NCBI GenBank assembly: GCA_944470555.2
Contig: OX104127.1
Coordinates: 97,054,708 to 97,118,707, forward strand
DNA: 64,000 bases
Reading direction: 5' to 3'
Source: Heterobilharzia americana
Taxonomy: Eukaryota > Platyhelminthes > Trematoda > Strigeidida > Schistosomatidae
Positions 1 to 12,234 of this stretch are shown here, in pieces. Position 1 is the first letter of the stretch; each line of letters begins with the position of its first letter. Both the position numbers and the translations under genes were made by a program. The notes beneath the pieces are model-generated. The model saw only the letters and a list, made by a program, of their open reading frames with translations. It ran no database searches and was not told the DNA's origin.

Positions 1-829
1 TGAAACGACAAACATTGAACACCAACTTACTAGATGCTCTTGCAGTATCGAGTCTGTAGGAGATGAACTTCCGCAATATTCATAAACTTCATTCGCTCCA
101 TTCACTCCAGAAAATAGTTCACCTAATGCTTTCACAGAGAAATTGATGCATAATTGCTTTAGTTATCAAAATGTTTAAGCTAATCATGTAAAGACTCAGG
201 GAGCTAGTATGTTACTGTAAATAAACCCTTTTATTTAGTTATATAGGGATTGAAACCATTTAGGAACATCTTGATAGTTCAAAATAGCTGATAGGTCAAA
301 CTCAACAAATATGGTTCGATGAGTTAGTATCTTGTTGATAATATTCACTACGGATGTTCTTCCGTTTCACCTAAATGGTTTAACACCAGCTTAACCTTGA
401 TATCGAACGAAACACCAGTTAAAAATGCAGTGCTCACGTAGGCCCTCAGCAACAACTTTTCTGCTTTTATGGTAAGTCCATATGTCCGGAAATTCTCGAA
501 GGCTATTTGAATCGATCACTAGGAGTAAGAAACGCGATAAAAAGCAACTCGCTAACAAATGATTTTCCATGACTTATATAACGCTGAGCACAGTAATCCG
601 AAATACAGTTTAACCGGTCTGTCCTACCGGTTTCTTTGCTAGGAAAGCCAGACTTAGGCAAAATGGAGATAAATCAAAGTGACTTCGCACAGAATTCGAC
701 CAGTTCAAGGTTCTATACGCCACAGCAACATACGAAGAACAATGGGATACAAAAAAGTAGCACTAAAGTACACAAAAGTGTACGAGAATAGAAAGAACTC
801 GAGAAATGATGACTGGTGAAGGTATCTAA
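1..829. other. No recognised feature
   Basis: I see no protein-like reading frame, RNA gene or repeat in this left edge of the window. Its right end runs into the 3' untranslated part of the family-B element that starts near 830. Confidence 0.5.
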
Positions 830-3200
830 AAATGTATACTGCTACACAACTGTGACTGATTTTCAGCCATATCACCAAGGGTCTCCAAAAATCTCAAAGA
901 CTCTCACAAGGCAAACCGCACCTCCTTACATGACTCAGACCAATCATCAAAAACTTCATGGACTAGTTCCATGTCTTGACTGACCACCCTCGACCTTCTT
1001 GAAACCCAGTCACACTTCGGCTGACATTGCACGTTGAGGAAGATGGCTGCTGGGTATGCGAAGTGCATGTCAGGGCCACCTCAGTCCCTGAAGGTTCACA
1101 ACCTCTTCCACCGACTTGCTCAGTACGCTTCGCCTAACCTCGACATCGATCACCTGGTGATTCCGTTATACGCAAGTAATGCCACGAAGACACCAGCGTT
1201 TGAAAACCTGTAATCTTATCGCGTCTTCTGTTTCCAACGACCGTGTCTCAGCGGTATTACTGTGGTGCAGTGTACTTGTCTAGCAACAGATAGTCTAACA
1301 TCTCGCCAGTCGACGACACAGACGGCGTAATTTGCCACTTGCCAAGTACGATTTTTAACCTTGTTGCTAGTGGAAACAACATGGCTCATTGGGAAGGCAG
1401 ATACATCCAACTGACGAGTCTCAAATAGGACTCCATTGCTAGCCACTTTCTATCAATAATAAATAGGGTTTTTGTATTCGAGTTGAGATTCCGTTGCCAA
1501 CTAGGTCATTTGAACTGATTCAACTACCCGAGTAAGTGAAGTGGTCAACACATTGTACCACTTCACCCTCTATCCTTAAGTTTGGAGTAGCTCCAAACCA
1601 ATCCTGAAGCATCATGTTGCATTCAACAGATGCGAAACATACTCAGATTTCTGCTCAATGCGTTCGGAATACCTTGAACTGTGTCAGCGTCTTCGTCTAA
1701 CTGAACAATGTTATTTGCGTAGTTCAAGTTAATCAGATACCCTTTTTGTAGGTGAACCGTTGTGAATTCTGAGGTACCAAGGTCTCTGTCCATTAGCATA
1801 ACTATAATAAAGTTAAGCAGGATTGGTGACAACAGACATCCCTGGTAGACACCACTAGCTGTCAATTCAGATGACAACCCCTCATAAGCTGTAAAACATC
1901 TATGTGATCCCGAGTAGAGAGCGTCGATTGGCATTTCATGCTCAGTACTTCTGTCACAACTAGACACTCCCAAAACACCTCTTGGTTGGCGGAGTCAATA
2001 GTGGTCTTCAGGTTAAGAAATGTGGCAGGTTTCAAGTATGAATATGTTCTAAAACCTATTGAAATGTAGATCTACTAGATACATCCACGTACAAATTTGA
2101 AACTTGCTTGCTTGGTTTACTGTTCTACAGCTCCAGCTAGATGTTGGATAACTATAGACCGTAGGATCTTACGTACAATGTTAGTTAAACTGACCCATTT
2201 ACCGTAATCATAAGAAGACTTCTTTTTTATAAACTGGAATAATAAACGATCTAGACCACTCCGATTGGACTACCTCTGATTCATATACACTGCAAGACAT
2301 CTTCATCTCATTCATGTCCGGGTTGGATGCTGAGCAACTCTGTTTCAATATATTCGGTCAAACATTTCAGTCGCTTTTCGAGAGAATTTATCAGTGACCC
2401 AACCTTTTCCGTGCTGGTCTAACTAACAACCATCTTCTTACTGCTAGTGTCCTAATAAGCCTAAATAGTTGCCAAGTGTTACTACATCCTGATGCCTTCT
2501 CTATGTCTCTCGCTTTCATCACCCATTAGTGCTTGTGTGCATCGCAAAAACTCTTAGTAAATTTACGTTTGAGCTGCTTCCGCTCCTCATTCTGGTCACA
2601 GCCAGCTGCGATGAGTTATCTCACATCAATCAATTCGGATGACTGCGAAAATCCACTGGATTTTGCTAACCTTTGGATGTAGGTTGCCAACTGTCTACCC
2701 CTGTTTATAGAGCAGATTGAATATTACGCCAAGCTTCATCAAAACGAGAATTGCTGCAACGTTCAGATAAATGCTTTGCTATCTTCTCTCTACACACTCA
2801 ACTGACGTTTTTATCTTTCAGCCGAGCACATAGAGGTTTCACTGATGCTTTTTTTCTGCGTCTGTTAAGGCGAAAACGCACACATGCCCTTACTAATGCA
2901 CAATCGGAATTCGAGTATGTACTTCAAAAAGAGAGACAATCCTTTATCGATCCTCTTCAACTATGAGAAAATAATGTAATTTAACTGTGTTAATTGTTGA
3001 CAGACACCAATGGAGGGGGTGTTTTTCTTCATTCTTGAAGTTAATGCTGACCAGAAACCAGTGGTTGTCAAAACGGAACTGTGTAAGACAACCAATGTTA
3101 TTCGCTAGTCGGCATGTGACACCGTAGATACTTTTAACGTACCTTTCGGACTGGTTTAGCTTCCTAACTTCAGCGCTGAAGCTGCCTGCTACTATGATAT
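830..3200 (-). mobile_element. Decayed RTE-like (family B) retrotransposon, copy B1
   Basis: Read on the minus strand from 3200 down to 830, the fragments follow the order of an endonuclease-reverse transcriptase polyprotein. The endonuclease part lies at about 3180-2980 (a decayed sugar-DNA nuclease block beginning near 'DIIVAGSFSAEV'), a linker at 2960-2440, and RT fingers at about 2300-2150 ('IIPVYKK', then a 'LTNIV'-like block). The RT palm lies at 1970-1620, where the usual YADD catalytic box reads YANN. The C-terminal thumb and WLGH-like region spans about 1300-900. Many stops and frameshifts make it non-functional. A SINE fragment with a hammerhead remnant is inserted at about 1325-1470. 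The family assignment comes from recognising the polyprotein order and motifs. Confidence 0.75.
1390..1466 (+). repeat. Fragment of hammerhead-bearing SINE (Sm-alpha-like)
   Basis: The sequence carries the hammerhead core half CTGACGAG at 1411-1418, followed by the stem II sequence and then directly by the SINE flank 'tccattgctagccact'. Compared with the copies near 49.6 and 49.8 kb, the GAAA core half and the GTC cleavage site are deleted, so this ribozyme cannot work. It interrupts copy B1 between its RT palm and its C-terminal part. Confidence 0.7.
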
Positions 3201-4257
3201 CAGTTAAACAACTAACAAACAGAAATCAATAAGGAAGCATAAGTCGCGAATTTCAACATTTCTTCAGCGGACATATAACTAAATCGGCATTGGGTAGAAA
3301 TTACTATTTTTCTCAGGAGTATATAGGGGAAGAGAATGAAAACAGAATGATGTCGAATCAAGCAAATGTACTAGAAGGGGAATACACGGACAGAAATCGG
3401 TTAAATATCTGAAATGCTGATGAAAAATCGACAATAATCCTCCGTCAGAGACTGGCTTCGAGCTCCCCTACCATTACTAACTTAGAGTATGCAGATGATA
3501 TAGCCATTTTATATGATGCTGATAAACTGTAGTGTTTTTTAAACGCCCCGGGCAGTAATATCCTGGGATTCCAGCGTTTACACCACTTAACAAAATTACT
3601 GGTTGAAAATAATCTTACTTAATATAGTATACAGCAGTAGACAACGGTATGGGATGAGTAAACTATATTGAAGTTACTTGACAGATTAGATGCAAGTTCA
3701 AAATATTATCGACTGGACTGCTAGATTCTTCTCCAAAAATCAATTAAGACACTGCAATGAGCTAACCTATTGTCGACATTTTTCAGCATACTAGTTTGTG
3801 TTAATCTGATTTATGACAGTGATGCGTAGAAGACATATTATTGATCTTCCATCACCCTGCAAGCGTAGAACATCGTACTTTTGTGCAAGATTCCGTGTTG
3901 ATCAGTTTATCTTGCAAGTATCCGAATCAGGCGTAGGTTAAACTGAAGTCAAGGGCTAGAGTGTATAAAATAATTTCCCTAAAGCTAATAAACACTACAC
4001 AACTTCCAGGTAGTCTGTTGTTCACCTTATACGGTTGCTTCAGTATAGTAGACGACATAATGAAGGCTTAAGGAATAATGTTGTTTTTCTGATCATCAGA
4101 GTTTTACATAGCTGAAAAGAATGTAGACTTCAATTTTTTATATTTTCCTAACTTAAAAGCAAACTATTACGATTTGAAATAAATAAACAAAGAGTATTCT
4201 ATTGGTTTCGATGGATTCACGAGAGAATCGAAATGCACGCAGCAACCACATGCACGT
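3201..4257 (+). mobile_element. Short RT remnant of an unassigned non-LTR element
   Basis: A plus-strand frame at about 3484-3540 contains 'LEYADDIAILYDADKL', the catalytic palm box (YADD) of a non-LTR reverse transcriptase, followed by weaker similarity as far as about 3620. It is on the opposite strand from the adjacent B1 element and so is a separate insertion. The rest of the stretch to 4257 shows nothing I can name. Confidence 0.5.
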
Positions 4258-4415
4258 TTATAAACGAGCAACGAAACATTGTAAGGACATACGATGCCAC
4301 ACGGCTGCCCAAACCTCGGTAGGCGGAGGTTCAAACCCATGACACAAGTGACTAGGCACAGCTTTAACCAAGTCTACACAACCTGGAAACACGAGTGTCA
4401 GCCAATCGACCACCC
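4258..4415 (-). repeat. tRNA-derived SINE, copy 1
   Basis: On the minus strand this stretch contains a polymerase III B-box-like 'gggtttgaacctccgcc', then 'gaggtttgggcagcc'. The same order, with the same 'ggtctgggcagcc' block, appears on the plus strand near 51.75 kb. The two are diverged copies of one tRNA-like SINE family, different from the hammerhead SINE at 49.6 kb. Confidence 0.55.
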
Positions 4416-5961
4416 ACGAAGGGACAAGTAAATCACAAGTATTTCCGTATTCAAAAGGCAAATTTGAAAATGAGTTTAAAAGTGAAATCACTTGAATGTT
4501 CAAGCAAAAACCGCATAAATAATATCAGGTTTAAAGAAATGCTGGTTGGTTTGTGGTACTAGTGTAAAGAAGTACAAAGAGTGAGATAGTTCCAGAAGAA
4601 AGTGGCGATATTTGCAGGTTGCATTTCAGTTAACTGAGAAATTTCTAACTTAGATCGTCGTCGCGTTTGTGAGACTTTCGTCAAACAACCTTTTCTTCCC
4701 CAAGTTCAGTTACTTGTCGTGTGTTTTGCGTTAACTCAGAAGTTTTCATAACCTAAACTATATAAGTACTACCAGTTTTAAAATATTATTAACGTTACTA
4801 AAATATTTTAGACTTGAACGTACTCTAAACCTGCAGTAAAAGTGTTAACCTTGAATCTATGATTTCGCGAACAGTCCGAAGAGTAAGTCTAAGATAGTCA
4901 TATTCATTGCATCACATACTCAAAAATTATTCTTAATACATAACTTACAACGGCGGTTTAAGTCTGGCTTGATAGGTGAACTTGTTGATGAGCTAGGTGA
5001 GAAGTTTGAAGATTGGATTGAAGAAGGACTGTCTGGAGATAATTTCACAGGAATACCTAAATACTTAGAAGTAGTTGGTATAACACCTGTAACAGGCACA
5101 CTGCAGTCAATACCGGAACTTATGGTCTAAAAGTAAGGTTATGCAGAACATTGGAGGTACCGAAGAATTGCAAAGAAGACGTTTGCCCCCAAGAACATTC
5201 ACTGTTATCCGTTTAAACTTAGGGATTGAAGGATTAGAACTAGATATCTTCACAAATGTCCCTCCTGAAGTCTCTTTGAAATCATTCAGCGCCTGGTACT
5301 TTGCGCACCCATCATTCTTGAACAGAACATTAGGAGTAAAATGTTTCGAAGATCCAACGACATCCGTAAGAACACGGTCAGTATCAGTACAGTTGGGTTG
5401 TGCATCCACTTCCAACTGCTGCATATGCTTTTCTCCAGCAACTGCTTGTGTACTCAGACGTCAGAAATTCAGACATACCACTTATACCACTATCGCTATC
5501 TGAGTTCTCGAGAAGCTCTGACGCTTTTGAAGCGAAATCAAGTTCCCCCACATCAATATCGTCAAACTGAGAGTAAAAAGATTATACACAACAAATAAGT
5601 TACCAAGTCCACCGACTGTAGAAACTCATCCATAGCATCTTCAAGACCCACTAGCAAAAAATGAAAAGGAAGTTGTATGTTACTCACACAAACTCTCACA
5701 AGTCATGCCGAAACATACAGTACGCGGTCCGACAATAACCTTGGTGTCTTGATTGTTTGACCTTACAAGGGATTTTTGAGTTTGATGCATACAAAGGAGA
5801 GCCGCGTTGCGAAAATATAAGTTATTTAATGTGTTCATATGATTCCTTGTACCAATACTCTCCGTAATTATTCTTCTGCGTAACAAAGGCGAAACTCGCT
5901 GCCTGTTAGAATTCAGAGCTTATAAATATAAAGGGGGAACATCGGAACAGATGAAGGTCAA
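4416..5961. other. Unassigned sequence with open patches
   Basis: A plus-strand frame is open from about 4953 to 5130 with acidic, protein-like composition ('LIGELVDELGEKFEDW'), and overlapping frames are open on both strands from 5107 to 5503. None matches a family I recognise, and no splice structure is evident. It could be decayed retroelement ORF1 or an old exon. The remainder looks non-coding. Confidence 0.3.
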
Positions 5962-6020
5962 GCTTCAAACTTCGTTGTAGAGTTAGTGAACTGCGGTTCC
6001 TTGAGTTCTACGTCTGTCGC
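5962..6020 (-). repeat. Short repeat shared with 60246-60305
   Basis: On the minus strand this ~60-bp segment encodes 'TDVELKEPQ' followed by 'NSTTKFE'. The segment at 60246-60305 is clearly the same sequence in the same orientation, with a 2-bp indel that shifts the frame. It is probably the edge of an uncharacterised dispersed element. Confidence 0.45.
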
Positions 6021-6079
6021 AGAAACTCTGGTGGTCAGTGGATAATGAAGCTTGTCATACGACAGGCTAAGAGATCTTC

Positions 6080-7535
6080 ACATGTTTCTACTGTCTTTCT
6101 GCAGACTGGAAAGTTCCTAATTTCAGTTAACTGTATCTTAAGTAGTGATTCGTGCGATGATGCCAGAGACATCGGTATGTTTTAACAGGCACGTAGTTCA
6201 CCACGGTCGAAGAACATGGTTGCAGGTAAGTCTGTTCATGTATGACTCACCTGTGCACAGAACCTGACGAATAGTTATCTGCAGTATATGCAGTTGAACA
6301 TTTGAAAGGTCTTTGATACTGCCAACCTCTAGGGGTCAGCAAAACAATCCACAGAGACACAGACCGGTGAAACTACTGTCCAACCCTTCCAAAACAATGG
6401 AATCGTTAATATGCGATGGACTGATGGATTACCTCACAAAGATCAACTTCTCGGCGCCCCAACAACGGATTTCGAAAAGGGTACTCCTGCATTACCAATC
6501 GGCTCACTGCAGTAGTTAGGTGGACTAGCATTGTTGACTGTCGAGGACGAATTCATGTTATCTACCTAGACTTCGCTGGAGCGTTCGATCGTGTGAACCA
6601 CGACTGCCTTAACGATAAATTGAAATTAACCGGGACTAGAGCCCCGCTCACTGACTGCTTGTCTTCATATCTACGAGGCTGTTCATTTAGAGTTCGAGTG
6701 AGTTTCTCTATGTCCGAACAAACAGAACGTCCAAGTGGCGTTCCTCAAAGTTGAGTACTAGTTCCTCTACCTTTTTTTATATACATAAATGACTTGAATA
6801 GACAGATTCCATCCGAAATCATTCTTTTTGTCGACGACGTGAAGCTTTGAAGGGAAATCAGAATTCAATACAGTGTTTCTCCACAGGAAGGCTTAACTCA
6901 ACCTCACAACTTGGCAGTCATCAACGAGCTTGCATTTAACCATAAGGAATGAAAAGTGATGCACTTAAAACACGATACACCCCATGTTTATAGCCACAAC
7001 AGCCTGGAACTTGAAGCGTCAATGACAAAGAAGGATTTGGGCATATTTATCCCTCAAAACTTAAAATCCTATGCCAACTAAGAAAGAAACGCACTTCGCG
7101 AGAATTTGGCGTTGGTAACTATCAGACGAATTTTCGGACGGTTCAACCGCAGATACTTTCACCAAATTTTCAACAGCTTCACATGGCTTCACCTGGAGTT
7201 TGGGACCATCGTCTCCCCTCTTCTCTCCAGAACGACAAACTAAGTTGAGAACGCATCTAGATATCAGACACAACTACCCCCTAGGAGTTGTTGAACCCTG
7301 GAACGCTCTTCTAGAGGATGCGATCCAGGCTACTTCATCTAAATCGTTTAAACGTCGGCTGGATACTTACTTGACATTTGGCTGGGATCTGCCCAAATCT
7401 CATTGAATTTTCACATTTTAACGCCACTTTTTCCTCCTTCTTTACTTGTACACAGGTTAGCAACCAGAAGAAGTAGTGATCCGCGAAGTGTGGACGCGGA
7501 AGTCAGTTAGGCGAGAGCTTCTTCTATTTCATCAA
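6080..7535 (+). mobile_element. CR1-like non-LTR retrotransposon, deleted copy (CR1-a)
   Basis: This is the 3' half of a CR1-type element on the plus strand. RT motifs appear in order but in shifting frames: 'YLDFAGAFDRVNHDCL' near 6565, 'PSGVPQS' near 6735 with 'FIYINDLN' after it, and a degraded palm box reading 'LFVDDVKL' near 6830. The C-terminal domain ends with a stop at about 7404 after 'GWDLPKSH'. The 3' end is shared almost base for base with the copy at 24.6-25.3 kb, which carries about 245 bp that are missing here after 7257. Premature stops and frameshifts make it inactive. Confidence 0.8.
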
Positions 7536-8899
7536 CGACCGTTTAAACCACTTGTGCTCTCAAAACTAGAGGCTGTCGGGTGTTCGCGGCAAAACTCCAG
7601 CCCTGCTTCACGCCTATGTACAACGCGCTACTTCATTGAGAATATTTCCGAATGCAGCTCAGTCCAATATCCCTGCAAGAGTGGTGCTTTGTAGGGCTGA
7701 CTACCTTCTCATCACCCACCTGCCCACTAATATTTAAAGTTTGCCGCACCGACCTAGTGAAGACTCTAGAATCACCACTAGCATTCTTTAGAGCTGAATG
7801 ACGACTCGATGAAAACTTAGCAAAACATGAAAATGTGATGGACTGCAGCGCCACGTATGGCAGGTGGCTGAGAGGACGTAACAAAACCGCCCAGAGTCTG
7901 GCGCAAACAAGTGCAAGGTTTTGCATTTCAGATGCTTCATGGACCGTGAGCGTGTTGCATGAAGTGGTGTTTTGCTGAAGGTTAGCCACGAGCTTGACGT
8001 AGAAGTGCCGATATCTTACAAGCTCGCCACCTACATCCATCTTTCTAGAACTGTAAACAAAGCAAATGTCATGCTGGGAGCGCCTCTCAGAGTGTTAGGT
8101 GGGTTCAGCTTTTCCAATCGTATGCGACATCTATCTCTGCGCATACCTATATGACAGATTATAGCATACCTTCTTCACCAGAAACAAGACGGGCCCCTGC
8201 TTGACAAGGCAGCGTCTCAACCTACATTTCTTTGTAACCTAGGTGATCGCACGACTTAACACCTATTTCTTAGAATTCTTCCCTCAAAATAATCTCTTTA
8301 CCCCTGATTGATAAATGAACTGTCTGTCGGTGGATCTTCTTAGCATGTAATATGTTCTGTTATTTGCCCTTTGTTATCAGTACCTACATGAAAGTACTCT
8401 GTACCACCATATTGTTTCTATAGCGCCGATATGGTAACAATCAAACACCATGATCATCCCTCCATCATGACTACATAAAGCGTGGTTACCGTCTTAGCAG
8501 AAACCATGAATTTTATTTAAGTGCTGATAACCTCATTAGGCTTCTGTTCATAGGTTTGTAACCCAAGCTAATGCCTGGTCCAAAATTCTCTAATCTCTCT
8601 ACCTCATGGTGATATCTTCGGCTTCAGATTAGTTTCAACTACTTTCGTGCTCACTTTCATCTCCCTCCACATAAGCTTACCTCTGTATAGTCGGTTTTGG
8701 ATACTTCTTCAAGTAAGTTTTGTAGTCACTGCAAAGAACTCACCCAGATGTATCATGACTGATCTACTCCTGCCTAGTATTTTTGTGCTCCTGCTCCGAA
8801 TTTCGCCCGCTGCTCTCTTTTGTTATTCCTTTTTCAGGTTTACCCAACCAGTCCTGCATCTATATGGAGTCCTAGCAATTACGTTTGTTAGTCTGCACC
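7536..8899. other. No recognised gene
   Basis: There are open frames of 60-135 codons on both strands, but none has recognisable motifs. The sequence lies between a CR1-like 3' end and a TTA-tailed repeat and is probably old repeat-derived DNA. Confidence 0.4.
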
Positions 8900-8985
8900 A
8901 TGCCATCAAAACTTTGTGACGAACGTACACACCTCAAGATCATGACCGTTCTACCTGCAGCACCTTCGAAAATACTGCAAGATTC

Positions 8986-8997
8986 AAACAATAGCCA
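8986..8997. repeat. Target-site duplication, RTE copy 1 (left)
   Basis: The 12-mer aaacaatagcca is repeated exactly at 12223-12234, immediately flanking the element. It marks the insertion site. Confidence 0.9.
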
Positions 8998-11900
8998 TTA
9001 TTATTATTATTATTAGTCCCTTGGGTTCCTAGTGGAACATAGGGCTTCAGTAGCACGCCTCCAGTGACCTCTGTTCTCTGAGATCTTTTGAACCTGGTCC
9101 CACGACAGCCCACAAGCCCTCATTTCCTCCTCACACGACCTCCTCCATGTCACCCTCGGACGTCCAACTCGTCGCTTCCCATGGGGATTCCACTCGAGGG
9201 CCTGACGCGTGATGTCCTCAGTCGGCCTTCTCAGTGCATGGCCAATCCATCTCCACTTCTTCCTGCATATTTGTTGCGTGATAGGTTCTTGGTTGGTTCG
9301 TTCCCAGAGTTCCTTGTTGCTTATTTTTTCTGGCCATCTGATCTTCAGCAGCGAGCGTAAGCAGTTGTTGATGAATGTCTGTAGTTTATTGGAAATGCCT
9401 TTCGTGACGCGCCAAGTCTCTGAGCCATACAAGAGCACTGACTTGACGTTGGTGTTGAAAATCCGTATCTTGTTCCGTATGCTGAGTGCAGAAGATCTCC
9501 ACACTGGTTTCAGGCTAATGAACGCCTGTCTTGCTTTTCCGATTCTGACTTTGACGTCCTCGTCCGTCCCGCCTGTAGTTGAAACAGTGCTTCCTAGATA
9601 AGTGAAGGAGGTTACTTCCTTTAAGTTTCTCCCGTTGACGGTGATTGGAGTTTGTTGTTGTTGTTGTTGATGGTGGTGGTGCGGTATCTTCATCACTTCT
9701 GTCTTCTCTATATTCACCTGAAGTCCCGTCTTCGCTGCCTCTTCTATCAACTTGTTAGTTTTTGCCTGCAGATCTTCAAGTTTGTGTGACATTAGGCACA
9801 AGTCATCGGCGAAATCCAAGTCTTCTAGGTTCTTTTCCGTCGTCCAGTGTATCCCCCTCTTCTCGCTGCCTACTGTTTGCTGCATGATCCAGTCCACCAC
9901 AATAAGGAATATCATGGGGGATAGTAGGCAACCTTGTTTCACTCCTGTCTTCACTTCAAAGGCATCACTGAGCTTCCCATTGTGAATTACTTGGCATGTG
10001 GCATCTTCATATAGTTGTTGAATGAGGCGGATAAAGGTTTGCGGTACTCCGTAGTATTGAAGCAGTTTCCAAATTACTTCTCGGTCGACGCTGTCAAAGG
10101 CCTTCTCAAAGTCGATGAAGTTGAGGTAGAGAGCTGATTGCCATTCTATGCTCTGTTCTATGATGATGCGAGGCGTGTTGCAATTTGGTCGGCACATGAT
10201 TTGTACTTCCTGAAGCCTGCCTGTTCCGGTCGTAGTTTTGAATCCAGTGCGTCTTTAAGCCTCTCCAGGATGATGCGGCTTAATATTTTACTTGGGGTGG
10301 ACAGGAGAGTGATTCCGCGCCAGTTCTTGCAAGCACTGAGGTCTCCCTTCTTCGGCAGTTTGACAAGGTAACCCTTCTTCCAATCGTCAGGTACCTTCTC
10401 TTCCTTCCACACCTTCTGCAATAGTGGTGTGAGCATGTCCGCTGTTGTCTCTGCATCTGTTCTCAGTGCTTCTGGCGGTATTCCATCTGGTCCTGCTGCT
10501 TTCCCGCATTTCAGTAGCTTTATGGCGTTCAGGACTTCCATTTTCGTTGGGGGATTAATGTTCACTTGTAGTTCAGCGGCTGCAGGTGGTATTTCTGGAC
10601 GAAGTGCAGGTGGTGGTCGATTCAAGAGCTTCTTGAAGTGGTCGGCCCATCGTTTCCTCTGTTTCTCTTCTTTTGTAATTAAATTTCCTTCTTCATCTTT
10701 TATTGGTTTCATCTGTGTTGGTCTCTTCCCTGATAGCAACCTGGTTATTTGATACAATGTCGTCAGGTCTCTCTTACCTGCAGCCTGTTCTGCTTCACTT
10801 GCCAGTGTTTCGTAGAAGTGTCTTTTGTCTTTGCGTGCACTCTTCTTCACTTCTTTGTCCAGTGTTTTATACATTGTGCTCAGTTCCTCTTGTCGTTGAG
10901 CATCCTTGCACTGGTTTATCTTCTGCTTCACCATCCTCCTCTCCTCTATCAGCTTCCAGGTATCCGTCGAGATCCATTCCTTGTCTTCTTTCTTCTTCCT
11001 TCCTAATACTGTTGTGCAGGTTTCTTTCCACATAGCTTTCAAAGACTTCCAGTGTTCTTCCACACAGGTTTCTTCAGGGATGTTGCTCGATGTCTCCCAT
11101 TTTGTCTTGATGGCTGCCGTGAAGATCTCCTTTGTAGTTTCATCCTTCAGTTTCCGAGTGTTGTACTTGAATTGAGGTCTATCACCAGCTTCCTTGAAGG
11201 CTTTTAACTTGATTTGGAAGGTTCCTTGCACTAGATAGTGGTCTGAACCTACATCTGCTCCTCTTCTTGACCTTGTGTTAAGTAGACTGCGTCTCCATTT
11301 TCTTGAGATTGAGATAAAGTCGATTTGATTTTTAGTGTGTCCATCTGGTGAAATCCATGTCGCTTTGTGGATATCTTTGTGCCTGAACACACTGCCTCCA
11401 ATCACCAAATCGTTGAATGCACAGAATTCTGCAAACAATTCTCCATTCTCATTCATTTCACCTAGCGCCTCTCGACCCATGGTTAGTTCTCTTCCCGTGT
11501 TGTCCCCTCCCAGTTTGGCATTCATGTCGCCCATTAGAATTTTGATATCGCCAACTGACGTCTTGTCCAGTGTTGATTGAAGTTGTCTGTAGAATTCCTC
11601 CTTTTTCTCTTGCTCTGCATTATTCGTAGGTGCATAACATTGTATGATTGTGACCTTTCTTCCTTTTGAGTTGAATCTTGCTGTCATGATCCTGGAGGAG
11701 ATTGGTTCCCACTGCATGAGAGCCTTCGATGCTCTTGAGGACATCATGATAGCCACTCCCTCAGTGTGCTCGTGGTTGTCGTCTGGGTGACAATATCGGA
11801 GTAGATTATTGATTCTCCAGTTGACAGTTTGGAGAGTCCACACCCATTCCATCTGCTTTCGCAAATCCCAAGCACTTCGATGTTATACCTTCTCATCTCC

Positions 11901-12222
11901 TTTGCAATCTGGGCTGCCTTACTGGGTTCAAACATGGTGCGGACATTCCATGTCCCCACGTTTACTTTCGCTTTCATCGAGAGAAGACACATCGGCCAAT
12001 TGGCTTCCCGAAGGCTTTCACCAACTGGCGTCATTTCGCCTCTCCGATTCCAGCGGGGAATAAGTTTGTTTTCATTTTTTATATTTTGTTTGTGCTTTGA
12101 AGTTTCTTTAGCGGTTAGATTTGTTTTACGGGGTAGGGTTGCTAGCCCTATGCCCAACCTTCCCTCTTTACCCGGGCTTAGGACCGGCTAGTAACTAGTA
12201 AACTAGTTAACCAGGCGTGGTT
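8998..12222 (-). mobile_element. Full-length RTE-clade non-LTR retrotransposon, copy 1
   Basis: This is a complete 3.2-kb element in minus orientation. Its 5' end (from 12222) begins 'aaccacgcctggttaac' and its 3' end is a TAA repeat (8998-9015 on the plus strand). It is nearly identical along its whole length to the element at 42251-45477. A perfect 12-bp target-site duplication flanks it, which shows that both ends are intact and that the insertion is recent. It encodes an apurinic-type endonuclease followed by a reverse transcriptase in one frame, with no ORF1 and no LTR, as is typical of the RTE clade. The host sequence is an older TTA-tailed repeat. Confidence 0.93.
9013..12034 (-). pseudogene. 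RTE endonuclease-reverse transcriptase, two frameshifts
   Basis: The reading frame starts probably at the ATG at 12034 ('MTPVGES'); an open frame extends further upstream without an ATG. Endonuclease motifs are 'GTWNVRTM', 'ICESRW', 'GDMNAKLG' and the catalytic 'GSDHYLV'. RT motifs are 'PEQAGF', 'FEKAFDSVDRE', 'GVKQGC' and 'DFADDL'. A His/Gln run (HHHHQQQQQQ) precedes the RT thumb, and the C-terminus ends near 'CSTRNPRD'. Relative to the twin copy there is a 5-bp insertion near 11790-11796 in the endonuclease, and about 2 extra bases near 10170 between the RT fingers and palm. The product is therefore cut into three pieces, while the corresponding sites in the other copy are open. Confidence 0.9.
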
Positions 12223-12234
12223 AAACAATAGCCA
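12223..12234. repeat. Target-site duplication, RTE copy 1 (right)
   Basis: Exact copy of the 12-mer at 8986-8997. Confidence 0.9.

Noticed and set aside
7633..8040. 135-codon minus-strand frame
   Set aside because: No motif, and an overlapping frame on the other strand. Likely chance in old repeat DNA.
9209..12191. Several open frames of 77-130 codons on the plus strand over RTE copy 1, and their mirror images in copy 2
   Set aside because: They are antisense shadows of the conserved polyprotein and occur only because the sense frame is intact.
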